A stretch of 64,000 bases of DNA. Origin: Pieris napi. Lineage: Eukaryota; Arthropoda; Insecta; Lepidoptera; Pieridae. Positions 47,000 through 58,454 of this stretch are shown here, piece by piece. The notes beneath the pieces were generated by a model. That model did no database searches and was not told where the DNA came from. It worked only from the letters and a program-made list of their open reading frames with translations. The number at the start of each line of letters is the position of its first letter. Within the stretch, counting starts at the first letter, position 1. Both the position numbers and the translations under genes were made by a program. The DNA lies in assembly GCF_905475465.1 (NCBI RefSeq), contig NC_062254.1:8686001-8750000 (forward strand), in the 5' to 3' direction.

Positions 47000-47540
47000 T
47001 GATTGAAAGTCCTATAGCCCCTAGAGGGGGCAGGGGGCGTCCAGAGTGTGTCTACATCGCGTTCAGTCTTAAGTCTCGTATCTGTCTCTCTCTCTCGCTC
47101 TCGCTCCAAGGCTGTCCGGCTTTCTTTGCATCATCTGTACGACGCCACGTTTGCTTGGGACGTCCACGCTTTCGCTTTCCTTGCCGGTTCCAATCAAGCA
47201 CCTGCTTGGGGTTATATTTGGAATCTCTTCGGAGCGTATGGCCTATTCAATTCCACTTGCGTCGCTTGAGCTGCTGGCTAATCGGGATTTCTCGGCAACG
47301 CTCCCAAAGATAGTCGATAGAGATCTTCTTGTACCCAGAATAATTTGACGTTGGATCCGAATATTTTAACCCGATTTTATTGCTAACTGAAGATATGAAC
47401 CAATTTGACTTAGGGTCCTTCAAGTAAAGAGTGTACAAATTCTTAAAAGGCCGGTAACGCATGAGCCATTTGGCATTTAGAGTGTCCAAGGGCGGCGGTA
47501 TCACTTAACATCAGATGAGCCTCCTGTCCGCTTGCCTCTT
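47000..47540 (-). pseudogene. LINE C-terminal remnant, antisense, unit 2
   Basis: Copy of 35240-35850. The minus-strand frame contains ISIDYLWERCREIPISQQLK followed by RRKWN. Confidence 0.6.
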
Positions 47541-47588
47541 GTTCTATTAAAAAATCGGTTGTCTGTAAAGTCGGTTTACTGACGATAG

Positions 47589-47973
47589 TTGAACGTGACA
47601 ACGTCATAAGAAAATCTGATGGAATGGTTGCATTTTTCAAAAGAAAATTTTAATTTTATTTGATTGATAGATATTTTGTATGGATATAGAGGAGGTAAAT
47701 GGAAATCACAATTGAATTGATCGATTACAATATAATCGATATAATACGATATATACTTTATATAGAATAAAGTTGTAGAACGCTGCCGAACGCAGAGTCC
47801 GATTGTGCCTCTTTGTCGCTTGTTCCGCGCTCTCGCTTGCACTTCAAGCCTTAAATGGAACGCCTCAGAGCGAGGTAACGTTGCATGCGTCAAGAGCGAT
47901 GTAACATCGCATGCGTCATGTTTTTTCGTGCGTGCAGCCGGCTTCATCGAATTATAAGACGTTGTCACGTCAA
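47589..47973. mobile_element. DNA element inserted just upstream of exon 6 copy 2
   Basis: Ends gttgaacgtgacaacgtc and gacgttgtcacgtcaa are inverted; outer words (gtctgtaaagtcggtttac) resemble 30140-30165. It is absent from unit 1. Only about 11 bases (tttaatttcag) upstream of the exon remain common to both units. Confidence 0.65.
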
Positions 47974-47990
47974 AAATATTTTAATTTCAG

Positions 47991-48161
47991 GGTAAATTAG
48001 TATTTGGTCAAGGTTACGGTGCGACTGAGACGTGTGCGCTGGCGTCAACTACGTTCATTGGTCGGACGGTCCTAGACAATTCGTCTTGCGGCGAAGTAAT
48101 GGCTAACACTGAGATGAAGTTTGTGGACCCTACGACGGGTGAAGACTTGGCGATTGGGGAT
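47991..48161 (+). CDS. Gene B exon 6, copy 2
   Basis: Acceptor TTTTAATTTCAG ends at 47990 and donor GTGAGT starts at 48162. Opens GKLVFGQGYGATETC. Contains the single amino-acid difference, FVDP instead of FVEP. Confidence 0.88.
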
Positions 48162-51100
48162 GTGAGTATATCAAATTTACTGGTAATATCTTCAAGAATT
48201 CCATTGATACTTGCTTTGAGATTTTCACAAGTTTACACATACATACGAGTATATGTTACATATAGGTGACAATAAGTATAAGAATTTATAGGACCTATCT
48301 CTGATATACCCGCTGTATCATGAGAATATCTCCTTGGCACGGATGTGTTCACTGTTCAAACACCAGCAACTTCCAAATTTAGTGCTGTTCAACTTTTCTT
48401 TGCATCTAGCATATTGGACCTTACGATCTGATCACTTAGAGGACAGGGATACAGACTTCGAACCCTTAGCGCATCCCCTGCCCTCAAAAGTTGCAGGGGT
48501 ATGTGGTACTCGACCCACGCCAAAATCTCTGCTATTCAGAGACTGGGTAAGCAATACCCACTAAAACCACCTCGAGTAGTTCCTTCAAAGCCGCATTACA
48601 GAAGCTCCGAGGTCGCTGTCGCATTCTACCGGGACCTCAACGGCATGTTACACTCAAAAACCTCCGGTGCAGTATACACTACATAGGAGGTAGGAGATAT
48701 ATATCTTCTCCTGTTTACTCCCCGTCTTCTACCCCTAGGATTCGTCCCTAAGCTCTCCCTCTCTCGTTCTGCTGTCTCCTTCTGTAAGACTACTACTATT
48801 AGAGCACCAAATTCAAAGATACATCATACTAGTTTTATTAATACTTTTAGTGAATGTGAATTAAATGTGTTCTTATAGCAAGGTGAGCTGCTAATTAGAA
48901 GTCCGACGGTGATGAAAGGCTACTACAAGAATGAAAAGGCCACGAAGGACTCAATAACTGAAGATGGTTTCTTTAGAACTGGAGATTTAGGATATTATAA
49001 ACCGAATGTCGGTCTGTACATCACAGATAGGATCAAGGAACTTATAAAGGTAATTTTTTACATAAAGTATGTGCAATTTGACAATTAGTGTAAGAGTCAG
49101 AGGACTTACGGACCTGGCTTATAAAAAATACACTCCAAACTCTCAAAATGTAGTTTTGACAGTTTGGATTTTTTAAAATGTTTTTTAGGCTAGATCTTCC
49201 ATGATGTCTTTGTATAATATTTGGTAGAATATTGTAACTAACACAATAATATATAATACATTATTTTTTTATATTATTATAAAATAATTGGAAAATTATG
49301 ATAACTATTAACTAAATTGAATTGAATTAGGATTCCAATTACAATATAGAATCTTTTTACCAAATTTAAAAAAAAAATTGTGCTTTGATATATGATACCA
49401 TAATTATTCGAATCGACACTTTGTTTCAAACAACCAATTATTTAAAAAATTACTTTTAAAAATTTTAATACTTAGTATTTGCCAAAATATTTACCTTTGT
49501 AAACGTATGTCATCAGTCAACAATCATTGTGTCGACTACAATGGCACTGTGATGAGAAAATTCATTCAAGCGTCATTGGAGTAGGATTTCACTCCGCAAC
49601 TTAAAATAATAAATATTATTTTTAGGTAAAAGGTATGCAAGTGGCGCCAGCTGAACTGGAGAGTTTACTTCGGACTCACCCTGCCGTACAAGACGCGGCT
49701 GTAATTGGTAAGTGGACTTTGAGATCTCGTACTCACGAAAATATATAGTATTTGGAATATTCTTAACATAATACATAGCCATGGAACGAGAAAGCAAGTG
49801 AGAAAGATCGAGAGAGAAAGATTGAGTGAACGTCGCATCACACACAGGGTCATGGAGCGAGAGGTGGGAGAGAGCTATAGTGAGAAAGATTGAGAGAGAG
49901 AGAGTGATAGATATAGAGCGAACGTCGCATCACGCACAGTGCCATGGAGCGAGAGGTGGGAGAGAGCAATAGTGAGAAAGATTGAGAGAGAGAGAGTGAT
50001 AGATATAGAGCGAACGTCGCATCACGCACAGTGCCATGGAGCGAGAGGTGGGAGAGAGCTATAGTGAGAAAGATTGGGAGAGAGAGAGAGTGATAGATAT
50101 AAAGCGAACGTCGCATCACGCACAGTGCCATGGAGCGAGAGGTGGGAGAGAGCTATAGTGAGAAAGATTGAGGGAGAGAGAGAGAGTTATAGATATAGAG
50201 CGAACGTCGCATCACGCACAGTGCCATGGAGCGAGAGGTGGGAAAGAGCTATAGTGAGAAAGATTGAGAGAGAGAGAGAGAGTTATAGATATAGAGCGAA
50301 CGTCGCATCACACACAGTGCCATGGATCGAGAGGTGGGAGAGAGCTATAGTGAGAAGGATTGAGAGAGAGAGTGATAGATATAAAGCGAACGTCGCATCA
50401 CGCACAGTGCCATGGAGCGAGAGGTGGGAGAGAACTATAGTGAGAAAGATTGAGAGAGAGAGAGAGAGTTATAGATATAGAGCGAACGTCGCATCACGCA
50501 CAGTGCCATGGAGCGAGAGGTGGGAAAGAGCTATAGTGAGAAAGATTGAGAGAGAGAGAGAGAGTTATAGATATAGAGCGAACGTCGCATCACACACAGT
50601 GCCATGGATCGAGAGGTGGGAGAGAGCTATAGTGAGAAGGATTGAGAGAGAGAGTGATAGATATAAAGCGAACGTCGCATCACGCACAGTGCCATGGAGC
50701 GAGAGGTGGGAGAGAACTATAGTGAGAGAGAGTAAGGGAGATCGAGAAAAACTACACGCTATTGGTTGATGTATTCGTTTAGTAGTTATATATTAGAACT
50801 TTAGATGGCAATTCTGTGGCATAACGTCTTGTGCAGTAAACGCAGATTTTTTATTTATTTATATTATCATTAGCACGTATACAGTATGTAAACAGTGTGA
50901 ATATAGATATACAAATACAAGGAGTGATCATATACTTAAGATTATTTTTTGGGGCTTTTACTTTAGTAATGATTAATTTAAAAAGAAGTTTCACTTCTGA
51001 CATGTGTACTTTGTACGCACGCACTTTTTTATTATTAACAGTAAATTAAATTTAAAGTGTTTGGCCGCTCTGTATCTTTGATGCAGCATTTTCTCGCTGT

Positions 51101-52382
51101 ATTGCGATACTTATTCGTTGAGCTAGGAAAGCACCAGCTCTCGGGTCACCGGTACTATCTACCAGTCGCCAACTTGAATCTTTAATTCGCCTGTACACTT
51201 CAACCCCACAGCCCATGAGTCTCTCCTCCAAAGGGGAAATAGAAAGATGTTTTATTTTCTTGATCTCTAAAACAAACTAATAAATATTTAATTGGCTTCA
51301 TCAGTGAAGTAAATCCAATAGCTTTTTTAACAGCCTATATTTAGATTTCATTTTAATATAAACAACGTCACGCGGATGGTCAATATTTTGTACAGATGCT
51401 GTGCGCGGAAAATTTTATATTTATTAAAAATCCTCCTACAGACTACGGCTTTTACGTGGATTAAATTTTAACTTAGCTTTTTTGGACTCGATAATACAAA
51501 ATGTTTATGTATTTAACTAAATGTAATTGCTGTTCTTATTTATTTATTATTTTTATGACATTATTTAATTACAATAATTAATTAAACATGTGAAGAGAAG
51601 CAGGAAGTAATGGTTGCTTGCATTTTGTAAAAAACCTTGGCAGTTTCTCTGGTCCCTTCTTTGCCCTTGACTTGAAAACTGGCAGTAAATTTATAAGTAT
51701 TAATTTTGTTTACTGACATTCGTAAGAGAGCAGTGTTGGCCTAGTGGCTTCAGCGTGCGCCTCTCATACCTGAGGTCGTAGGTTCGATCCCCGGCTGTGC
51801 ACCAATGGTTTTATTTCTATGTGCGCATTTAACATTTTCTCGAACGGTTAAGGAAAACATCGCGAGAAAACCCACGTGTTTTAGACCCAAAAAGTCGACG
51901 GCGTGTGTCACAGGAGGCTGATCACCTACTTGCCTATTAGATTTAAAAATGATCATGAAACAGATTCAGAAATCTGAGGCTAAGACCTAAAAGGTTGTAG
52001 CGCCACTGATTTTTTTTTGACATTTAGATTTGACTAAAATTAACAAAAATCTACTAAAAACCCTGCTACATTTACTAACAATGTCAAAAATATCTAGTCT
52101 GTAAAGCAACATAGATAATAAAATGAAAATAAGCTGTCCAGATTATACTTAGCAGTTATTTTCTTAATTTCAGGCGTCCCTCACGAATACCACGGTGAGG
52201 TGCCAAAAGCGTTTATAATAAAGAAATCGGGCCAAGACACGACCCCTGAACAACTCCAAGACTTCGTAGCAAGACAAGTAGCTGCGTTTAAGAAAATAGA
52301 GGAAGTTGTATTTGTTAATGATATTCCTAAAACTAACACTGGGAAGATATTGAGAAAGGATTTAAAGAAAATGTACGCTTAG
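47991..52382 (+). CDS. Gene B alternative 3' cassette: duplicated exons 6-9
   Basis: Four exons (47991-48161, 48879-49049, 49626-49707, 52174-52382) repeat exons 6-9 of gene B with identical lengths, phases and GT-AG sites. They encode residues 357-566 with all C-terminal motifs (GQGYGATET, TGD, TDR, NTGKILRK). There are 14 base differences in 633, and only one changes an amino acid (Glu to Asp in the exon 6 copy). No start codon or 5' exons lie between the first stop (42866) and this set. It could therefore only be used by splicing from exon 5 (34221) over about 13.8 kb, or be a non-expressed partial duplicate. An assembly error placing two alleles in tandem is a serious alternative. Confidence 0.85.
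48879..49049 (+). CDS. Gene B exon 7, copy 2
   Basis: Acceptor TTCTTATAG ends at 48878 and donor GTAATT starts at 49050. Encodes the same 57 residues as 38455-38625; three synonymous changes. Confidence 0.88.
49626..49707 (+). CDS. Gene B exon 8, copy 2
   Basis: Acceptor TATTTTTAG ends at 49625 and donor GTAAGT starts at 49708. One synonymous change from 39680-39761. Confidence 0.88.
49790..50735. repeat. 94-bp satellite array in intron 8, unit 2 (about 10 copies)
   Basis: Same monomer as 39838-40850, with different variants. A three-monomer block of about 280 bp (ending in gttatagatatagagcg, gttatagatatagagcg and gtgatagatataaagcg types) is repeated at about 50165-50440 and 50445-50725. 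The 231-codon plus-strand frame across it results from monomer length changes and is not a gene. Confidence 0.92.
51055..51240. repeat. Dispersed repeat (family 3), unit 2
   Basis: Duplicate of 41140-41330: ctgtatctttgatgcagcat, cttattcgttgagctaggaa, gggtcaccggtactat. Confidence 0.55.
51729..52014 (+). repeat. tRNA-headed SINE (family 1), unit 2
   Basis: Duplicate of 42215-42505, in the same place upstream of exon 9; head tgttggcctagtggcttcag with GGTTCGATCCCCGGCTGTGC. Confidence 0.87.
52174..52382 (+). CDS. Gene B exon 9, copy 2
   Basis: Acceptor TTAATTTCAG ends at 52173, stop TAG at 52380-52382. Five synonymous changes from 42658-42866, including two adjacent valine codons. Confidence 0.88.
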
Positions 52383-52581
52383 AATATAATGTTTAGTCTA
52401 AAAGTTATCTAATTATAAATGAAACTTGTGTGTACTTATGTACACGCGTTAGAAGTTATACTTCTTTGGTGTAACAAGATAAAAATCTTTTCAAAAATTT
52501 TATTCTACGTTTGCAGAAAAACTACACTAATAGAAAAAAGGTATTTAATACATTGAAAGTATATAACGCATTATCTAGTTA

Positions 52582-52587
52582 AATAAA
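52582..52587 (+). promoter_or_regulatory. Poly(A) signal of gene B cassette, copy 2
   Basis: AATAAA about 200 bases after the stop, equivalent to 43068-43073, within the duplicated MITE (about 52451-52716). Confidence 0.5.
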
Positions 52588-53943
52588 GTTTATTTAAATA
52601 TCACAAAATAAAATGTTTACTATAGCTAACTTCAGGGTGTCGGTTTTTTGTGACGGTGTGCGCGCGCATCGTATAAATTTACTCTCTTCACTCACGTGCC
52701 AAAAGAAGTATAACTTCACTAAAAATATGATTATAATGGCCTTAATAGTGATTATGACTGAATTAGATTTTTATTTTTTTTGTCTTTGAATTTGCAATAA
52801 CGTTTATTACATTGCATCTAAGTGAAATTTTGCAGTATAAATATAGCTTACTGAGCGGGAAAAAGTGACGTCATACAAAAAATGTCTAGAAGCTAGAAGT
52901 CTATAGTGCGGTTGATATTTTGTATGAAGTATGATTAACAGTGTCAAAAGCCTTACCAAAATCGTTTTAACAGACTCAGTTCCATACAAAGAAGACTTGT
53001 ACTTTAAATGATTGTGATTAATAATATCCTAATTAGATTATATTTTATTTGTAAATTGTTGGAGTGATGTTAGATATATTATGGTTTTATAAAATTAGTA
53101 TGTAAAGGTGTTTTATGTGTATTTTGGACATTATTTAAAAATAAAGATGATGGTCGATGCCAGGTTATCCATGCATTTACCAGTCTAAGGTTCGATTCCC
53201 TACATAATAATAATTGGAGTTGGTACCGTTTAAAAATCCATGGAACTATGTAATGGGTGTGAATGTTTCCAACGTGAATAATACAATACATATTATAACA
53301 TATTTGATTAATAAATAAAAAAATGAAATAATTTTTTTTTATATAGTCTATCATTATTCTACAAAAATCAAATAAATTCAATTGCACCGTTTCGACTATC
53401 CTGTCTCTTTCCACCAAAACGTAAAGACAATTTGATAGTAAGAGACAGAAGAGAGAAAGAGAAGAATGCAATAAGAATGTTTTAGTTTTTATAGTATGTG
53501 TAGGGTTTACTTTTATAATATGATTATAAGAAGCTATATATTGTCACCGAAGAGATGTATGCAACTCTAGACATAAACAAAAAAGACCTTTTTAAATATA
53601 TTTTTCTTTGTTATTATCTTGTAAATAATGGAAATGTTTTGTTATATTAAAATTTACTGTTTATTATGTGTTTGATTTCATAAATTAATGTCCCAAAACT
53701 ATACAAAGTAATAAAGCAAATCCAATCAAAATCGATTTAATCATATTGGTAAGTACACTTGTGAACGTCAATATTATAGAAAAGAAGGAACTTTATTTCG
53801 ACAGCACAAAGTCAACAAAAATATTATTTTTTTTCTAGTCTGCAATAATTCTAGTGTAGTATAAATTAAAAAATAAAACTTTAGTGTAAATTAATACGTA
53901 ATGGTATAAGTGAGGTTTTAACGCCTGTAACTACTTCACTACA

Positions 53944-54240
53944 GTGTGGCCTAGTGGCTTCAGCGTGCGACTCTCATCCCTGAGGTCGTAGGTTCGATCC
54001 CCGGCTGTGCACCAATGAACTTTCTTTCTATGTGCGCATTTAACATTCCCTCGAACGGTGAAGGAAAAAATCTTGAGCAAACCGACATGTCTTAGACCCA
54101 AAAAATCGAAGGCGAGTGTCATCACAGGCTGATCACCTACTTGCCTAATCGACTATTAGGTGATCAGCAATTGAAAAGTTATCATGAAACAGATTCAGAA
54201 GTCTAGCCAGACCAAAAGAGGATGTAGCGCCACTGATTTA
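53944..54240 (+). repeat. tRNA-headed SINE (family 1), unit 2
   Basis: Duplicate of 44394-44685; the head retains GGTTCGATCCCCGGCTGTGC. Confidence 0.82.
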
Positions 54241-54246
54241 TTTTTT

Positions 54247-55222
54247 AACTACTACACTAGCGTCTATTAGAGAGACAAGACAACTTATCATAATCATGTC
54301 GATGCCCCAATGAATTTTTCTTTATGCGCATGCGCCTCAGTCCTAAACAGCGACAGTGTGTGTCAGGCACAGAAGACTGCTCCACTTATTGTCTGTTAAG
54401 AAATATAATCACGATACAGATACAAAAATCTGAGTGTTTACGACTGACGAATAACAATGCTAAAATATTTTTCAAGGCGTTTAGGAACGTACAATATGTC
54501 TCTGATCTCAAATATGAATAAGGAAAAAGCACTGTTGGCCTAGTGGCTTCAGCGTGCCTAGTCTACAGTATACTCATTAGTGAGGTCGTGGGTTTTATTC
54601 CCGGCTGTGCACCAAAGGTGCACTGGTCCGACTGGTCGTACTTGAATTCGTGTATGCGGTGATGTTAATTATTTCGACTATGTGTTTGCGTGTTGTTCCC
54701 ATGAGAATGTAAGTGCGTGCTCCTATTTTACCATGCCTCCTGCTGATAGAGGACAACTGTTTGTTTATAATTTATGTGATTATTATTAATTACTTAAGAT
54801 GTCATGTGGAACATGGTTTAATGGTTGCAGCTCCTTACAAACGTTGTGTAAAAAAAAAAACATGGCGATTAAAAAGAGTGGCGGAGTCTACGCCCTTGAT
54901 TTGAGAACTGGCACTAAATGTAAAATTAGAAGCATTTATATGTATTTCTTTACAGACAAGTCATAAGTGTACAAAGTGTTACCAATATGATTAAATGATA
55001 TTTGAATTTGAAAGGACTGTCTGTCTGCGCACCTTAAACCTGCTCGTAAGGTGAAGGAAAACATTGTGAGCAAACCGACATGTCTTAGACCCAAAAAATC
55101 GAAGGCGTGTGTCAGCACAGGCTGATCACCTTTTTGCCTATTAGTTTGAAAAATTATCATGAAACGGACTCAGAAGTCTGAGGCCCAGACCTAAAGAGGT
55201 TGTAGCGCCACTGATTATTTTT
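54247..55222. repeat. Local sub-duplication inside unit 2, first copy
   Basis: Matches 44691-45480 and then 55223 onward: ctactacactagcgtctatt, cactgttggcctagtggctt, gatgttaattatttcgacta. Its end (about 55065-55222) switches to the family-1 SINE tail, so a further recombination took place here. Confidence 0.7.
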
Positions 55223-56728
55223 TTAACTACTACACTAGCGTCTATTAGAGAGACCTGACAACTTATCATAATCATGTCGGTGCCCCAATGAAAAGTGAAG
55301 GAAGAGGCATGCCTTAGTCCTAAACAGCGATGGTGTGTGTCAGGCACAGAAGACTGCTCCACTTCTGGTCTGTTAAGAAATATAATCACGATACAGATAC
55401 AAAAATCTGAGTTTTTACGACTGACCAATAACAATGCTAAAATATTCTTCAAGGCGTTTAGGAACGTACAATATGTCTCTGATCTCAAATATGAATAAGG
55501 AAAAAGCACTGTTGGCCTAGTGGCTTCAGCGTGCCTAGTCTACAGTATACTCATTAGTGAGGTCGTGGGTTTTATTCCCGGCTGTGCACCAAAGGTGCAC
55601 TGCCCTGCGATTCTGTAACTCACTTTTCGAACTCACACAGCGGTTTTCGCATCGGCGGTCGCTCTGAAATCAGTCGTGAAGCAGTCATTTTATGATTTGG
55701 CATTCTGATAAACAATAAACAACAAGCTCCCTCCTTTTCAGAATGCCAAATCATAAAATGACTGCTTCACGACTGATTTCAGAGCGACCGCCGATGCGAA
55801 AACCGCTGTGTGAGTTCGAAAAGTGAGTTACAGAATCGCAGGGCTGGTCCGACTGGTCGTACTTGAATTCGTGTATCAATTATTTCGGTGTTGTTAATTA
55901 TTTCGACTATGTGTTTGCGTGTTGTTCCCATGAGAATGTAAGTGCGTGCTCCTATTTCACCATGTCTCCTGCTGATAGAGGACAACTCTTTGTTTTTAAT
56001 TTATGTTATTATTATTAATTACTTAAGATGTTATGTGGAACATGGTTTAATGGTTGCAGCTCCTTACAAACGTTGTGTAAAAAAAAAAAAACATGGCGAT
56101 TAAAAAGAGTGGCGGAGTCTACGCCCTTGATTTGAGAACTGGCACTAAATGTAAAATTAGAAGCATTCATATGTATTTCTTTACAGACAAGTCATAAGTG
56201 TACAAAGTGTTACCAATATGATTAAATGATATTTGAATTTGAAAGGACTGTCTGTCTGCGCACCTTAAACCTGCTCGTACGGTGAAGGAAAACATTGTGA
56301 GAAAACCGGCGTATCTCAAATAAAAAAATTACTTTATAAAATTATCAGAGAAACGCTTGCAATCAGAGGCCAAGACCTGAGAAGATATGTTGACTATTAC
56401 GTAAGCACAATAGGGGGGAGGGGGGGTCTTTGTTTTTCTTATTTGGTGATTACGTCAACAGTAATTATTTAGGTACTTTTAAACATATTACCCAGACATT
56501 GTATATGCTTGAAAACGAAATGCATTTTCGAGTATTCCTACAAAAAATTAATACGTTTATGTACTATTATTTTTGAGAGCTTTGCTTACTTTTGCTGGCT
56601 GGGGGGGGGGGGGAGATAAATTGCAGTAAATCTGCTTACGTAATACTTGAACGTCCCCTTAGTGCCACTGGATTATTATTATTTATTATCGAATCATCAT
56701 CTGAGAGAACGCATAAAGTTTACGCATA
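55223..56728. repeat. Local sub-duplication inside unit 2, second copy
   Basis: Repeats 54247-55040 and then continues to the end of the unit, including the MITE pair 56395-56660. It differs by the insertion at 55603-55843. Confidence 0.7.
55603..55843. mobile_element. Long palindromic MITE with CTG duplication and known empty sites
   Basis: About 241 bp with arms of about 100 bases: CCCTGCGATTCTGTAACTCA at the left, mirrored at the right. CTG at 55600-55602 and 55844-55846. The same place without insertion is seen at 45063-45065 and 54623-54625 (gtgcaCTGgtccg), which proves the ends and the 3-bp duplication. Confidence 0.92.
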
Positions 56729-57279
56729 AGTTATAAGATTTTCTTCAATAAAACCTTTATTCTAATCTGTTTAATATTCTCTTTTTTATATTATTTCTGC
56801 ATTTGCTTTAAGCATTTAAAAACTCTACTTAGGGCCGGCTTTAGGGGAGGACAAAAGAGGGGCCCCCACAATAAAGACTTTGATTTCTTTTTTCGACGAG
56901 TAAATAATTTTTCTTATGATATTTTTATATGTTTGTTAAATACTAAAAGAATCTACTTGGTTTCACAATAAATTATTGATTAAAAAATTCGACTGAGTTT
57001 TTATTTTATTTTATTTGGAAAATAATTTGGGGACAGCCTTTGTTGCCTCCAGGGCTCCAGACCCTTAAATCCGGCACTGATTACGTTAAAAATCTGTAAA
57101 AAATTGCATTGCAGTAATACTGGTATTCCTATTACATAATGACATAATTATATGCAAGCGCGCGTTTTTATCTTGGTTATTTGTATATTACGTAACATAT
57201 ATTATCATTTGATTATGCAAAGCCATCCACAGTGATGGCTCTGTACTTCTGTAGGACAAATAATAATAATAAAAGCCTT

Positions 57280-57525
57280 TATTGCTGTAATTACTTAAAC
57301 TTCTACATAAAAATGTGAAGTATTAATAAATTAACACTAAAAATTAAAAATAAAATAAACACTAGATAATAATTAATCGGCAAGCCGGTTAATTTCTGTC
57401 ATATAGCTTGTCCTTGGACATAGGCCTCCTCTAAGAACTTCCACTCTTACAACACGCACGCGCTCTTTTACGTAGCAACATAGGGCCAGCTGCACATCAT
57501 CTTCCCATCTTTTTATTTATCTTCC
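57280..57525 (-). pseudogene. LINE protein C-terminal remnant
   Basis: On the minus strand about 57520-57380 reads RWEDDVQLALCCYVKERVRV and RGGLCPRTSY, comparable to the 'RW.DD......W...A.DR..W' end of RTE-type LINE proteins. The tail is A- and T-rich. Confidence 0.5.
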
Positions 57526-57649
57526 TCATTTTATTTTGTAATACGACTATTTGTCACACGATGTCGTAGGACATATACGACTTCTATAATTAAGGTTAGC
57601 TGATTATTACTTGAAATTGAGCGTAAAGTAAAAATATCGTTCTTATGTT

Positions 57650-58030
57650 TATGTTATTATGTTTGTTTCCGTGTATGTTCCCACGAGAATGTTAGTGCGT
57701 GCTCCTATTTCAACATGCCTCCTGCTGAGGACAAATCTTTGTTTTTAATTTATTTTATTATTATTTATTGCTTAGGATGTCATGTGGAACATGGTGTAAT
57801 GGTTGCAGCTCCTTACAAACGTTATGTAAAACTAAAAACTTGGCGATTAAAAAGAGTGCCGGAGAGTTTATTGCCAGTTCTTCTCTTCCGTTCTACGCCC
57901 TTGATTTCAGAACTGGCAGTAAACGTAAAATTAGAAGCATTTAATTAATATTTCTTTTTTGACGTTCATAAGTGTACCTACATTGTGTTACCTACATGAA
58001 TAAATGATTTTTGACCTGACTTGACTTGAC
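57650..58030 (+). repeat. Dispersed retroelement 3'-end family 4, with tail
   Basis: Contains gtatgttcccacgagaatgt, gatgtcatgtggaacatggt, gaactggcagtaaacgtaaa and a tail ending cctgacttgacttgac, which shows the true 3' end of the family. Confidence 0.65.
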
Positions 58031-58454
58031 ATTGTACTTTCACTACATGGATAAAAATGTACTTATTAATGTTTATGTATGATAGACATTTTCTTATAGC
58101 TATGTAAAAGGTTTTTACTTGTTCTTACACTATATCCAAATTACGGGGATCTCGATTCATCGAACCTCTACCAAATTTTTAAGCGCCTGTGCACTTGAAA
58201 TCCCACGGCCCAAGAGTCTCTTCAAAGGAACAAAATCGAAAATGTAGTAATGTTGGGTATTAAAACAAAAAAAACACTTGTTACTTTTCGAATAAGATTC
58301 TGGGTTGCAACTTAATCTTAAATGTTACTAAATTATAGTTAAAGATAGAATTTGAAAGTTAAACGAGTCTCCTCAGAGCAAGTAATACATATGTACCTAC
58401 AAAGAACTGTTTGCATCAAATACACATACATAGCAAAACTTCGCGTTTAGTAAT

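Larger units (their letters stand above)
45945..56728. repeat. Tandem segmental duplication, unit 2 (10.8 kb)
   Basis: Begins directly where unit 1 ends (aatccagtggcgctacaatt at 45945) and runs to about 56728, where similarity to the end of unit 1 (gtttacgcata) stops. It carries exons 6-9 of gene B but no exons 1-5. It lacks the mariner-type element and has its own insertions at 47545-47975 and 55603-55843. Confidence 0.88.

Noticed and set aside
50074..50769. 231-codon plus-strand frame in the satellite of unit 2
   Set aside because: It runs through 94-bp repeats whose length changes happen to keep the frame; the matching array in unit 1 has no such frame.
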